From positions 119,063-183,062 of the forward strand of contig JALONP010000003.1 of assembly GCA_025454875.1 (NCBI GenBank): a stretch of DNA of 64,000 nt, read 5' to 3'. The notes under the pieces were generated by a model that did no database searches, was not told the origin of the DNA, and saw only the letters and a program-made list of their open reading frames with translations. A program made the position numbers and the translations under genes. Positions 9,343 to 19,109 of the stretch are shown here, one piece after another. The DNA is from Bacteroidia bacterium (lineage in GTDB: Bacteria; Bacteroidota; Bacteroidia; UKL13-3). The number at the start of each line of letters is the position of its first letter. The stretch's first letter is position 1.

Positions 9343-10742
9343 ATCGTATAAGCGTCTGTTTCTGCAGGAATTTCCACTTGCTGAATGCCCATTTCTAAAA
9401 GGGTTTGCTGCATAGATTTCAAATTAGTTTCATCGCCATGAACCAAAAACAATTGTTTTAAATGCTGAGGCTCGCATGCATGAATATACGCTAGCAACTC
9501 TTGTTTACCAGGATGTGAACTAAACACATCAGTAGATTGGATGCTTGCATACACCGGATACTGCCTTCCCTTAATTTGAATACTACGCTGACCTTGCAAT
9601 AAGCGGTGACCCAACGTAGATGGCGCACAAAAGCCTGCAATCAAAATACGACTTGTTGGGTTCTGAATATTGTTTTGCACATGCTCTTGTATGCGGCCAC
9701 CTTCTACCATACCCGCAGCAGAAACGATAATACAAGGATCAGTGTATCCTAAAATTTGTTCGTGGTCATCGTATTGGTGAATCCAATGCAATCCTTCAAA
9801 CTCAAACAAACTTTGGTATTGGTTCTGAAATGCTTTTGCCGATTCATTTAAAAGTTCAGGATGGTTTTCATACACATGCGAAGTCCGAATGGCCAATGGA
9901 GAATCAACAAATACTTTAACCGGAGGTAGCAATCCTTTTTTGGATAATCGGTTTAGTACATGCACAACAGATTGGGTTCGCCCAACACTGAAAGCTGGGA
10001 TAATAAGCCTTCCGCGTTGGTTTATCACTGTTTCGGTAATGTGTTTCATCAATTCTGTTTCCGCATCATTGGTGGTATGGTGATCTCTGCCACCGTAGGT
10101 TGTTTCGGTAATCAAATAATCCAACGACTGCATTGGAATAGGTACTCGGATAAGTTCAGCATTGCTCCTTCCCAAATCACCTGTAAATCCAATGCGCTTA
10201 GTTTTCCCATTCTCTGTTACATCAATCACAATGCTTGCAGCCCCTAACAAATGTCCTGCTTCCACTAAAGTAATTTGAACAGCCTCCGACACACGGTATG
10301 GTTGGTTAAAAGGAATTGTTTCAAGATGGTCGAGCATTGCCTCTACCTGCCTATCAAGGTAAATAGGTTTGGGGATTAACCCTCTTCTTTGAATTCGGGT
10401 ACGCCCCAATTTTTGTTTGTATTCCATTAACTGGATATGCGCGCTATCAAACAACAAGTATTTGGTGAGTGCTGCTGTTGCAGGTGTGCACAAAATTTTA
10501 CCTGAAAACCCACGGTGAACCAACGCAGGTAAGTTTCCAGAATGGTCTATATGGGCATGTGATAAAACAACCAAGTCTACATCTTGCGGACGAAAAGGAA
10601 AGTCAAATGCCTCTTCATGCAACATGCGTTTTTGTTCATAATTCATACCGCAATCCAACAAAATGGTATAACCATTCGAAAGCGTAAGCATATGCATACT
10701 CCCCGTTACTTGTTGTGCTGCTCCCCAAAATGTTAACTTCAT
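9339..10742 (-). CDS. Metallo-beta-lactamase/beta-CASP family nuclease
   Basis: This is a predicted zinc-dependent RNA-processing hydrolase of the CPSF73/YSH1-like class. The 467 residues contain the MBL motif LSHAHIDHSGNLPAL (HxHxDH), a further histidine in LVEAGHLLGAAS and the metal-bridging aspartate in IGFTGDLGR. The beta-CASP insert (LIIPAFSVGRTQ...) follows, then the C-terminal motif LFLVHGDETN. In bacteria such proteins are usually annotated as MBL-fold RNA metallo-hydrolases, and the in vivo substrate is unknown. It is divergent from upp with a 74-bp gap. Confidence 0.92.
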   Translation of the reverse strand: MKLTFWGAAQQVTGSMHMLTLSNGYTILLDCGMNYEQKRMLHEEAFDFPFRPQDVDLVVLSHAHIDHSGNLPALVHRGFSGKILCTPATAALTKYLLFDSAHIQLMEYKQKLGRTRIQRRGLIPKPIYLDRQVEAMLDHLETIPFNQPYRVSEAVQITLVEAGHLLGAASIVIDVTENGKTKRIGFTGDLGRSNAELIRVPIPMQSLDYLITETTYGGRDHHTTNDAETELMKHITETVINQRGRLIIPAFSVGRTQSVVHVLNRLSKKGLLPPVKVFVDSPLAIRTSHVYENHPELLNESAKAFQNQYQSLFEFEGLHWIHQYDDHEQILGYTDPCIIVSAAGMVEGGRIQEHVQNNIQNPTSRILIAGFCAPSTLGHRLLQGQRSIQIKGRQYPVYASIQSTDVFSSHPGKQELLAYIHACEPQHLKQLFLVHGDETNLKSMQQTLLEMGIQQVEIPAETDAYTI

Positions 10743-10816
10743 TGCTACTTACCAAATAAGGGTGCAAATGTGCTTCAATCTTATCATAATTCAAACCATT
10801 GTTATACATTCGCAAT

Positions 10817-11467
10817 ATGGCCGTACACGTATTGAGTTCCGAACAATCTTTAATTCAACAATATGTAGCTGAGCTTAGAGACATTGCCATTCAAACTGAC
10901 CGCTTACGGTTTAGGAAAAACATTGAGCGTATTGGCCAAATAATGGCTTATGAAATCAGCAAAAAACTTGAGTGGAAAAAAGTAAACATACAAACCCCGC
11001 TTGGCCATCATAATTCAACACAACTTACCGAACAGCCTGTGCTCGCAACTATTTTGAGAGCTGGTATCCCAATGCACCACGGCCTCCTTGACTTTTTTGA
11101 TAAAGCTGATTGTGCATTCATTTCAGCTTACCGAAAACACGAAGACCATAACCCGCATTTTGAAATTGTGGTTGAATACCTTGCAAGTCCTTCTATTGAA
11201 AACAGAAATGTGCTGCTAATAGATCCTATGCTGGCAACCGGCCAATCAATCGAAAATACCTACAAAACCTTGTTGCAAAGAGGCAAACCAAAATCATTGC
11301 ATATTGTGAGCCTCATTGCCAGTAAAGCTGGCCTAAAATACCTACTTACACATTTACCCGAAGCCACCATCTGGGTTGCAGATATAGATGAAACATTAGA
11401 TGAAAATGGGTATATTGTTTCTGGCTTAGGTGATGCTGGAGACCTTTGTTTTGGAGAAAAACTGTAA
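10817..11467 (+). CDS. upp: Uracil phosphoribosyltransferase
   Basis: This pyrimidine-salvage enzyme makes UMP from uracil and PRPP. I chose the ATG at 10817 (MAVHVLSSEQSLIQQYVAEL), which gives 216 residues and fits the family; a TTG 18 bp upstream is also in frame. Recognisable segments are TILRAGIPMHHGLLDFF, the PRPP loop LLIDPMLATGQS and the C-terminal DENGYIVSGLGDAGDLCFG uracil-binding hood. Eight bp separate it from the downstream thioredoxin-fold gene, so the three genes 10817-12593 probably form an operon. Confidence 0.96.
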   Translation: MAVHVLSSEQSLIQQYVAELRDIAIQTDRLRFRKNIERIGQIMAYEISKKLEWKKVNIQTPLGHHNSTQLTEQPVLATILRAGIPMHHGLLDFFDKADCAFISAYRKHEDHNPHFEIVVEYLASPSIENRNVLLIDPMLATGQSIENTYKTLLQRGKPKSLHIVSLIASKAGLKYLLTHLPEATIWVADIDETLDENGYIVSGLGDAGDLCFGEKL

Positions 11468-11475
11468 TTCAAACA

Positions 11476-11970
11476 ATGAAAATGAATCCTAAATTATTCT
11501 TCCTGATGCTGATTGTTGCCTTTGCTTATCACCAAACCCATGCTCAAAAAGTAGGATTGGTGAACAAAGAATGGATTGATGCCATGAGCCAGAATGCTAG
11601 CGATACTACCTACATTATTAACTTTTGGGCAACATGGTGCAAACCTTGTGTTGAAGAACTTCCCGCTTTTGAAACCATTCAGAAAAAGTACAAAGACGAA
11701 AAAGTAAAAGTCGTATTGGTTAGCTGCGATTTTAAAAAACAATTAGACTCGCGTGTTGTTCCTTTTATCAAAACAAATGGTTTAAAATCGGAAGTCGTAT
11801 TGATGAACGAAACAGACCCAAACAGTTGGATAGACCGCGTGGATAGCCGATTTTCAGGAGCTATCCCTGCAACACTTATTGTAAACGGAAGCAAACAGTT
11901 TCGCTTTTTTAAAGAAGGCGAACTCACTTTAACCGAACTTGATACCATTGTAAGTCCTTTAACCAAATAA
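11476..11970 (+). CDS. TlpA/ResA-like thiol-disulfide oxidoreductase, exported
   Basis: This exported redox protein has a signal peptide (PKLFFLMLIVAFAYHQTHAQ) and a thioredoxin fold with active site FWATWCKPCVEELP and the cis-Pro segment GAIPATLIVNG. The ATG at 11476 begins MKMNPKLF; a second ATG two codons later is equally possible. The family reduces periplasmic disulfides, for example in cytochrome c maturation. It is directly followed (2-bp gap) by a second exported thioredoxin-fold protein with a different active site, which suggests that the pair works together. Confidence 0.88.
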   Translation: MKMNPKLFFLMLIVAFAYHQTHAQKVGLVNKEWIDAMSQNASDTTYIINFWATWCKPCVEELPAFETIQKKYKDEKVKVVLVSCDFKKQLDSRVVPFIKTNGLKSEVVLMNETDPNSWIDRVDSRFSGAIPATLIVNGSKQFRFFKEGELTLTELDTIVSPLTK

Positions 11971-11972
11971 AC

Positions 11973-12593
11973 ATGATTCAAAAAAGTATCCAAACCATTC
12001 TAGCGCTTTGTGTATTGTTAAACATTGCTGCAGCGCCAGCAAACAGTCCAACGGGTTATGTTCCTGATGACCAGGCCATCGATTTTAAACTTAAAAATAC
12101 GGATGGTAAGATGATTTCGTTAGCTAGTTATCCAAAAGCAAAGGGTGCTATTGTGGTGTTTACTTGCAACCACTGCCCTTTTTCGCAAGCCTACGAACAA
12201 CGCATTATTGAACTCCACAAACAATTTGCACCAAAAGGGTATCCGGTTATTGCCATTAACCCAAACGATAAAACACGTTCTCCTGAAGACTCTTACGAAA
12301 ACATGGTGATTCGCGCCCGCGAGAAAAAATATCCTTTTGCATACCTCTATGACGAGTCGCAAGAAATAGCCAAAACATATGGTGCAACAAGAACACCTCA
12401 TGTGTATTTATTGCAAAAAAAAGGAAATCAATTTATTGTTGTGTACACTGGTGCAATTGATGATAACAGTGAAGAACCAGAAGCTGTAACCGAGAAGTTT
12501 GTATCAAATGCAATACAACAATTGTTGGCTAGTAAACCCGTAACCAAAGCTACTACCAAAGCCATTGGCTGTAGTATTAAGTGGCGGAAATAA
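11973..12593 (+). CDS. Exported redoxin (AhpC/TSA-like, CxxC type)
   Basis: This is a peroxiredoxin-like thioredoxin-fold protein, 206 residues, with an N-terminal signal peptide (IQTILALCVLLNIAAAPA). The redoxin fold follows: DFKLKNTDGKMISLASY, active site VVFTCNHCPFSQAYE (CNHC), and GATRTPHVYLL with the cis-proline. The CNHC site places it with the PRX_like1 subgroup rather than classical TlpA. A lone Cys in the tail (KAIGCSIKWRK) could form a disulfide or be an anchor point; that is speculation. It follows the TlpA-like gene at 2 bp. Confidence 0.85.
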   Translation: MIQKSIQTILALCVLLNIAAAPANSPTGYVPDDQAIDFKLKNTDGKMISLASYPKAKGAIVVFTCNHCPFSQAYEQRIIELHKQFAPKGYPVIAINPNDKTRSPEDSYENMVIRAREKKYPFAYLYDESQEIAKTYGATRTPHVYLLQKKGNQFIVVYTGAIDDNSEEPEAVTEKFVSNAIQQLLASKPVTKATTKAIGCSIKWRK

Positions 12594-12693
12594 TCAACTT
12601 CATTTGTTTTACACCAACTGAACTTAATGCAAAAAGTAGACTCACTTGGCTATTGCACTTACATACTCTTTTTTGTTGGTAAACTAAATTGCG

Positions 12694-13695
12694 ATGGCCT
12701 TAGTTGAAATTACAGATTATGGATTATTCTGCGCTCAGGCAGGTGTGTATATAGACCCTTGGAAACCTGTAGAACGCGCACTTATCACACATGCGCATAG
12801 TGACCACGCACGTTATGGACATAAATCGTATTTGGTCCACCATCATAGCATTCCACTTTTGCAAAAGCGTTTAGGCAATCAGTATTATATGGGAATCGAA
12901 TACGGTGAGTTGGTAAATATCAATGGCGTTCAGTTTTCGTTTCATCCTGCGGGCCATGTATTGGGTTCGGCTCAAATTAGGTTGGCCTACAAAGGAGAAA
13001 TTTGGTGTATTAGCGGAGATTATAAACTTCAAGAAGACGGAGTAAGTATGCCATTTGAGCCTGTAAAATGCAATACATTTGTTACAGAAAGCACTTTTGG
13101 TTTACCCGTATTTAATTGGGCTAATCCAACCAAGGTTTTTAATGAAATAAACCATTGGTGGCACCAACAAGCCTCACAAAAACGTACTGCTATAATTTTC
13201 GCATATTCGTTAGGTAAAGCCCAACGTATCTTAAAAGGCATCAACCATGATATTGGAAAAGTTTGGGTACACAATGCGGTACATGAATTAAATGAAGCGC
13301 ACGTACAGGTGGGTATTAAGTTAAAACCTTGGGAAGTATTAACCATTGATGCTAAACCTCAACCTGGTGATTTAATCATTGCGCCTACATCAGCAGAAAC
13401 AGAGGGCTGGCTAAAACGATTTGCACCATGTGCAACAGCAAGTGCCAGCGGCTGGATGGCCATAAGGGGAACTAGGCGAAGGAGCTCAGCAGATAGAGGA
13501 TTTGTACTGAGTGACCATGCTGATTGGATAGGATTGAACACAGCCATCAAATCAACACAATGCGAAAATGTTTGGGTTACCCATGGGTATGCAGCTACAT
13601 TTTCAAAATGGTTGCGAGAAAATGGGTTAAATGCTATTGATATTCAAACCCCTTTTACAGACCAGCCAGTAATGGATTTGCCAACTGAAAACTAG
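12694..13695 (+). CDS. Ligase-associated DNA exonuclease (MBL/beta-CASP fold)
   Basis: This is the first gene of the bacterial DNA-ligase/Lhr repair cassette. It encodes a metallo-beta-lactamase-fold nuclease of 333 residues, related to SNM1/Artemis-type nucleases. Metal-binding motifs are THAHSDHARYG (HxHxDH), FHPAGHVLGSAQ and ISGDYKLQ. The late segment LSDHADWIGL and the C-terminal VWVTHGYAATFSKWL complete the site. Mycobacterial and proteobacterial counterparts are annotated as ligase-associated DNA damage response exonuclease. The ligase follows after 3 bp and the helicase overlaps the ligase, so the three form one operon. Confidence 0.92.
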   Translation: MALVEITDYGLFCAQAGVYIDPWKPVERALITHAHSDHARYGHKSYLVHHHSIPLLQKRLGNQYYMGIEYGELVNINGVQFSFHPAGHVLGSAQIRLAYKGEIWCISGDYKLQEDGVSMPFEPVKCNTFVTESTFGLPVFNWANPTKVFNEINHWWHQQASQKRTAIIFAYSLGKAQRILKGINHDIGKVWVHNAVHELNEAHVQVGIKLKPWEVLTIDAKPQPGDLIIAPTSAETEGWLKRFAPCATASASGWMAIRGTRRRSSADRGFVLSDHADWIGLNTAIKSTQCENVWVTHGYAATFSKWLRENGLNAIDIQTPFTDQPVMDLPTEN

Positions 13696-13698
13696 TTT

Positions 13699-15297
13699 AT
13701 GAAAACATTTGTAGACTTGTTTCACCAAATAGACCAAACTGCCAAAACAACAGAGAAGGTTGAAGCATTAACTTCTTATTTGAGTTCTGCATCAGATGAA
13801 GATAAAGTTTGGACCATTGCTTTATTTACAGGTAAGCATCCCAAACGAATTGCAACCTCTACCCAACTTAAATTATGGGCAGCCGAACTTGCACAAATCC
13901 CTTATTGGCTTATTGAAGAGAGCCATCATATTGTGGGAGATTTATCCGAAACAATTGCCAATGTATTACCTGATTATCCGAACCCATCCAACCGCTCATT
14001 ATCAGAATGGATGTTGGCGTTAACTGCAGTAAAAAAACAAGACGAAGAAAGACGCAAAGCGTTCTTAATTGAAGCTTGGACCTCTTTTACAAAACACGAA
14101 AGGTTTGTATTTAATAAACTCACCTCTGGCGCTTTCCGAATGGGTGTATCACAACAACTGGTTGTAAAAGCAATTACTAGACATAGCGGCATACCAGAAA
14201 ACACAATCACACACCGATTAATGGGAAACTGGAGCCCAATTGATACCAATTACCATTCACTCATTGTAGCATCTAATCCCTTAGATGCCATTAGCAAACC
14301 GTATCCATTTTGTTTAGCATACGGATTAGAAACACCTCTCGAAACCTTAGGCACTACCAATGAATGGCAAGCTGAGTACAAATGGGATGGAATCAGGGCC
14401 CAACTTATTTTGCGTAACAAAGAAGTCTTTATTTGGAGCCGAGGCGAGGAGTTAATCACTGCGCAGTATCCTGAATTTGCCAACTTGCCAAACAACTTAC
14501 CTAATGGAACCGTGATTGACGGTGAGTTACTCGTATACAAAGACGATCGCCCATTGCCCTTTGCTGCTATGCAAAAACGCATTGGGCTTAAAAAAGTAAC
14601 AGCAAAAAATTTAGCCCAATCGCCTATTGTATTAATGGCTTATGATTTACTGGAATACAATGGTGAAGACATCAGAGAGCAACCATTGCAAACAAGACGT
14701 TTGTTGTTACAAAAATTGATTGAAGCAGCGCATGAAAGTTCATCCGATATTCCGTTACATCTTTCGCAAGCAATTGCGTTTGATTATTGGGACCAGCTTG
14801 TTCAAGAAAGAAGCAATGCGCCAACCATAGGGAGCGAAGGATTAATGCTCAAACGACTTTCTTCGATTTATGAAACTGGGCGCAAAAAAGGAAACTGGTG
14901 GAAATGGAAAGTAGACCCGATGACAGTTGATGCCGTATTGATTTATGCCCAAAGCGGAAGTGGTAGAAGAGCCAATTTATACACCGATTATACATTTGCA
15001 GTATGGAATGAAGAAGGTGCACTTGTTCCATTTGCCAAAGCCTATTCTGGACTTACAGATGCTGAGATTAAAGAAGTAGATCAATGGATTAAAAAAAACA
15101 CCATTGATAAGTTTGGACCTGTAAGAAGTGTAAAAGCTGAATTGGTTTTTGAAATTGCGTTTGAAGCCATTCAAGAATCAAAACGGCATAAATCAGGCAT
15201 TGCGGTACGTTTCCCACGAATCTTGCGTTGGCGAAAAGATAAACCTGCCTCCGAAGCTGATACACTTGAGAACCTTCGAAAAAGCATCCAACAATGA
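13699..15297 (+). CDS. ATP-dependent DNA ligase of the Lhr cassette
   Basis: This enzyme seals nicks in duplex DNA using ATP. The 532 residues comprise an N-terminal all-alpha DNA-binding domain (to about 200), then the nucleotidyltransferase core with motif I EYKWDGIRAQ (adenylated Lys near 228), WSRGEE, GTVIDGELLVY (motif III), SEGLMLKR (motif IV) and WWKWKVDP (motif V). The OB-fold domain ends the protein. It is not an NHEJ LigD fusion; it belongs to the ligase-associated DNA damage response group. Its stop codon overlaps the helicase start (ATGA), which indicates translational coupling. Confidence 0.95.
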   Translation: MKTFVDLFHQIDQTAKTTEKVEALTSYLSSASDEDKVWTIALFTGKHPKRIATSTQLKLWAAELAQIPYWLIEESHHIVGDLSETIANVLPDYPNPSNRSLSEWMLALTAVKKQDEERRKAFLIEAWTSFTKHERFVFNKLTSGAFRMGVSQQLVVKAITRHSGIPENTITHRLMGNWSPIDTNYHSLIVASNPLDAISKPYPFCLAYGLETPLETLGTTNEWQAEYKWDGIRAQLILRNKEVFIWSRGEELITAQYPEFANLPNNLPNGTVIDGELLVYKDDRPLPFAAMQKRIGLKKVTAKNLAQSPIVLMAYDLLEYNGEDIREQPLQTRRLLLQKLIEAAHESSSDIPLHLSQAIAFDYWDQLVQERSNAPTIGSEGLMLKRLSSIYETGRKKGNWWKWKVDPMTVDAVLIYAQSGSGRRANLYTDYTFAVWNEEGALVPFAKAYSGLTDAEIKEVDQWIKKNTIDKFGPVRSVKAELVFEIAFEAIQESKRHKSGIAVRFPRILRWRKDKPASEADTLENLRKSIQQ

Positions 15298-17765
15298 GCA
15301 ATAAAGTTAATATTGATTTACTCAATCGTTGGTTTTTGCAAAAAAACTGGGCTCCTTTTCCGTTTCAACAACAAACATGGAAAGCGTACTTAAAAGGCGA
15401 AAACGGCTTACTCAATGCACCAACTGGTTCAGGAAAAACATACGCTCTTGCTTTGCCAATTTTATTGGAAGGCTTGCAAAACCAAAACACCCGAGCAGCG
15501 TCATCTACAAAATCAAAAAAACAAATTGGTATTCAAGCCATTTGGATCTCGCCCATACGCGCACTAACCAAGGATATTCAAAAAGCCATACAAGAGGCGG
15601 CCAATGGCTTGGGCTTAGAATGGGAAGTTGCTGTACGCACAGGTGATACATCAACCAAAGAACGCAGTAAACAAAAACGAAACCAACCACCATTTTTAAT
15701 TACCACACCCGAGAGTTTGCATATCATGCTATCGCAGCGAAACAGTTCTGAACTGTTCCAAAATTTAAAAGCGATTGTAGTTGACGAATGGCATGAGTTA
15801 TTGGGGAACAAACGTGGCATCTTAATCGAAACAGCATTATCGCGCATTCGCAGCTTGTCGCCAAACATACGCATTTGGGGCATAAGCGCAACCATTGGCA
15901 ATTTATCAGAAGCACAACAAGTATTGCTTGGTATTGAGAATACAACTCGCAAGCAAACGCTCATTAAAGCTGATATTCACAAACAAATAGAAGTGGTTTC
16001 AGTAATGCCAGATGAAGTAGAAACCTATCCTTGGGGCGGACATTTAGGAATTAAACTGCTACCCAAAATTATTCCATTATTGCATGCAGCCAACACCACA
16101 CTGATATTTACCAATACCCGATCACAAACCGAAATTTGGTATCAGAAACTGCTTGATGCTGCACCTGAATTTGCAGGTTGGATTGCCATGCACCATGGAT
16201 CACTTAGCAACGAAACACGCGCTTGGGTAGAAGAAGCATTGCATCGCGGAAGTTTAAAAGCAGTGGTATGTACTTCAAGTTTGGATTTAGGAGTTGATTT
16301 TCGTCCAGTAGATCAGATCATTCAAATTGGCGGGCCCAAAGGAGTTTCAAGGTTTATGCAACGAGCGGGCCGCAGCGGCCATAGGCCAGACGCCATTAGC
16401 AAAATTTATTTTGTTCCTACACATGCATTGGAATTAATGGAAGCCTCTGCATTACGCAACGCCATTAGTGAGCAATACCTTGAGAGCAGGCAACCCATTG
16501 TACGTGCGTTTGATGTGCTCGCGCAATACTTGGTTACCCTTGCCATTGGCGATGGATTTGACCCAGCAATCATTTACCGCGAGATTAAAAACACATTTTG
16601 TTTTCAATACATGACTTGGGATGAGTGGCAATGGATTTTAAATTTTATTACGACCGGAGGCGAAACCATGTATGCTTATGATGAGTTTAAAAAAGTAGAA
16701 ATTGATGCAGATGGAATATGGCGCGTGCATAACAAACGCTTGGCCATGCAACATCGCGTGTCAATCGGAACCATTTCTAGCGACAGTTCTTTATCAGTAA
16801 AATATATATCGGGTGGGCATCTTGGTAATGTAGAAGAGTATTTTGTTTCCAAACTTAAACCAGGTGATGTGTTTTGGTTTGCTGGCAAAAATTTGGAAAT
16901 CGTAAGCATCAAAGACATGACTGTTTTAGTGAGAAGAAGTACGCTCAAAAATGGACTTATTCCGAGTTGGCAAGGTGGACGAATGCCATTATCGAGCAAA
17001 CTTTCTGACATGCTTCGAAAAGGGATGACAGCCTACACACAAGGCCAGCCGCTCGACTTAGAGTATGCACATATTGTTCCCCTTCTTACACTCCAACAAC
17101 AACTTTCAACCATACCCGCTCAAGAAGAATTGCTTATCGAAAAATTGGATACCAAAGATGGACACCACGTTTTTATCTATCCTTTCGAAGGGCGCTTTGT
17201 ACATGAAGGACTTGCGAGTTTGGTAGCTTACCGAATTTCAAGGCTGTTGCCTATTTCATTCTCCATGTCATTTAACGATTACGGATTTGAACTTTTGAGC
17301 GACCAACCCATTCCAATAGAAGAAGCCTTGGGCGATGATTTGTTTGGTGAAGACAATTTGTTTAACGATATGTTGCACAGCATCAATGCTGCGGAAATGG
17401 CTCGCAGAAAATTCAGAGACATTGCAACCATATCGGGTTTGGTATTTACAGGATTCCCAGGAAAACAACTTAAAACAAGGCATCTTCAGGCTTCATCGAG
17501 TATGTTTTTTAAAGTATTTACCGAAAATGACCCAAACAATTTACTCCTCAAACAAGCATACGAAGAGGTAATGAACGACCAACTGGAAGAAGTGCGATTA
17601 CGTAAGGCACTTAACCGCATCAATACACACCGCATCACCGTAGTTGAACTTACTGCGCCTTCTCCATTTGCGTTTCCAATTATGGTTGAACGCTTACGCG
17701 AAAAATTAACTTCTGAGAAGCTGGAAGACCGAGTTAAGAAAATGCAACTGAAACTTAAAAAGTAA
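15294..17765 (+). CDS. Ligase-associated DEXH-box helicase (Lhr-like)
   Basis: This is an 823-residue superfamily 2 DNA helicase of the short Lhr class found with the ATP-dependent ligase and exonuclease. Motifs are I LNAPTGSGKTYALALP, Ia WISPIRAL, Ib TTPESLHIML, II VDEWHELLG (DEWH), III ISATIGNL, IV TNTRSQTE and V/VI CTSSLDLGVDFRPVDQ...MQRAGRSGHRP. A long C-terminal Lhr winged-helix/beta-barrel core follows. The presumed role is 3'-5' unwinding or branch processing during DNA damage repair together with the two upstream genes. The PdeM phosphoesterase gene that often completes the cassette is absent immediately downstream. Confidence 0.94.
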   Translation: MSNKVNIDLLNRWFLQKNWAPFPFQQQTWKAYLKGENGLLNAPTGSGKTYALALPILLEGLQNQNTRAASSTKSKKQIGIQAIWISPIRALTKDIQKAIQEAANGLGLEWEVAVRTGDTSTKERSKQKRNQPPFLITTPESLHIMLSQRNSSELFQNLKAIVVDEWHELLGNKRGILIETALSRIRSLSPNIRIWGISATIGNLSEAQQVLLGIENTTRKQTLIKADIHKQIEVVSVMPDEVETYPWGGHLGIKLLPKIIPLLHAANTTLIFTNTRSQTEIWYQKLLDAAPEFAGWIAMHHGSLSNETRAWVEEALHRGSLKAVVCTSSLDLGVDFRPVDQIIQIGGPKGVSRFMQRAGRSGHRPDAISKIYFVPTHALELMEASALRNAISEQYLESRQPIVRAFDVLAQYLVTLAIGDGFDPAIIYREIKNTFCFQYMTWDEWQWILNFITTGGETMYAYDEFKKVEIDADGIWRVHNKRLAMQHRVSIGTISSDSSLSVKYISGGHLGNVEEYFVSKLKPGDVFWFAGKNLEIVSIKDMTVLVRRSTLKNGLIPSWQGGRMPLSSKLSDMLRKGMTAYTQGQPLDLEYAHIVPLLTLQQQLSTIPAQEELLIEKLDTKDGHHVFIYPFEGRFVHEGLASLVAYRISRLLPISFSMSFNDYGFELLSDQPIPIEEALGDDLFGEDNLFNDMLHSINAAEMARRKFRDIATISGLVFTGFPGKQLKTRHLQASSSMFFKVFTENDPNNLLLKQAYEEVMNDQLEEVRLRKALNRINTHRITVVELTAPSPFAFPIMVERLREKLTSEKLEDRVKKMQLKLKK

Positions 17766-17775
17766 AAACAGATGG

Positions 17776-17806
17776 GGCTTCAGCGAGGTTTGTTTCGCTA
17801 AAGCTT
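17776..17806. other. Imperfect hairpin after the helicase gene
   Basis: GCTTCAGCGA pairs with TCGCTAAAGC (one mismatch in ten) across a short loop, starting 11 bp after the helicase stop. There is no T-tract, so it is not a standard terminator. Similar GC-richer sequence (TTCGCTGAAGCTTCGCGAA) occurs at about 36342-36360, so it may be a degenerate dispersed element. The rest of 17807-17882 holds other short GC-rich palindromes. Confidence 0.35.
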
Positions 17807-17882
17807 CACACACTCGCTGCGGGCTTTCGGCTTAATCTCGCGCTTGCGCAAGGATACCGCCTCTATCCCTAAGCCAACTCCA

Positions 17883-18992
17883 TTAACCCATAACTTCGTT
17901 CAAGTTTGGTAATTTCCCCAACTGTTTTAAATAGGCAATATGCGATTGCAATGCCTTCGAAAAGGTATGGTTCTCATGGTATGGAACTCCATACTCAGCA
18001 GCTGTTTGTTTAACAATAGGCGCAATTGCCGGATAATGAACATGCGAAATTTTCTGAAACAAATGATGTTCTATTTGGTAATTCAATCCGCCAACATACC
18101 AAGATAACCATTTATTGTTTGGCGAAAAGTTAACGGTGGTTTCCAATTGGTGAATGGCCCAATCGTTTTCAATAATTCCATTCGCGTTTGGCATCGGATG
18201 CGTTGTATGCTCTAGGGTATGCGCTAATTGGAAAATAGTTGTTAAAATAAGTCCTGCAAAAAAATGCATGGTTAAAAAACCAACCACAACTTGCATTGGT
18301 GCTATACCCACCCAAATAGGCAAGGCCAACATGCCTAAAAAATAACCTAACTTAATTAAAACAATATTGAATAGGATTTTTCTGTTTTCGGCTGGTGTGT
18401 GCGGATTAACACCATTGCGTGAGAATTGTGCAAACTGCACAAAATCTTTAGCTACTGCCCAGTAAAACGTAAGCAATCCATAAAATAAAAAAGCGTACAT
18501 CCATTGAAACCGATGGTGCTTCTTAACTGGCGTATGAGGCGAAAACTTTAATACCAGCCTGTCCGAAATATCATCGTCCATATGTGTAATATTGGTATAT
18601 GTATGGTGTAAAATATTATGCTGCAATTTCCAATTTAACACACTACCTCCTAACAAATTAAGCGAACTTCCAACCAAGGTATTTACCCATTTTTTATCAG
18701 AGTAAGCACCGTGGTTTGCATCATGCATTACGCTCATGCCAATACCTGCCATGCTTATTCCCATTACACTCCACAACACAAGTGACATGAACCAGCCCGG
18801 TTGAAAAACTAGTAACAATATAAAAGGTAAAATGTAAGCACCTAACATAAATGCCGTTTTAAACAACATTTCTGGAGTAGCATGTTTAGTTTGGTTTGTT
18901 TGATCAAAGTACACATCAACCCTTTTTTTTAACTCCGCATAAAACCCGGTTTTGTGCTTGTCAATAAATTTAATACTTCCTTTTGTTTGCAT
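17883..18992 (-). CDS. Membrane fatty acid desaturase (acyl-CoA/lipid desaturase, front-end type)
   Basis: This is a di-iron integral-membrane desaturase of 369 residues that introduces double bonds into fatty acyl chains. Three histidine boxes are visible: HDANHG, HNILHH (preceded by LQ), and the QIEHHLF box. Having Gln at the start of the third box is typical of delta-5/delta-6 front-end and linoleoyl-CoA desaturases. Hydrophobic pairs flank the boxes (AFMLGAYILPFILLLVFQPG; SLVLWSVMGISMAGIGMSV; later LIKLGYFLGMLALPIWVGI). There is no fused cytochrome b5 domain. It is monocistronic. Regiospecificity cannot be read from the sequence. Confidence 0.93.
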   Translation of the reverse strand: MQTKGSIKFIDKHKTGFYAELKKRVDVYFDQTNQTKHATPEMLFKTAFMLGAYILPFILLLVFQPGWFMSLVLWSVMGISMAGIGMSVMHDANHGAYSDKKWVNTLVGSSLNLLGGSVLNWKLQHNILHHTYTNITHMDDDISDRLVLKFSPHTPVKKHHRFQWMYAFLFYGLLTFYWAVAKDFVQFAQFSRNGVNPHTPAENRKILFNIVLIKLGYFLGMLALPIWVGIAPMQVVVGFLTMHFFAGLILTTIFQLAHTLEHTTHPMPNANGIIENDWAIHQLETTVNFSPNNKWLSWYVGGLNYQIEHHLFQKISHVHYPAIAPIVKQTAAEYGVPYHENHTFSKALQSHIAYLKQLGKLPNLNEVMG

Positions 18993-19109
18993 TGCTTATT
19001 TTGAGGAAGATACAATAGTAGTGCTCATATACAAACACTTAATATAAATTTTACATTAATAGTTCATAAAACTAACTAAACACAACAATCAATTGTTCAC
19101 AATTATCTT

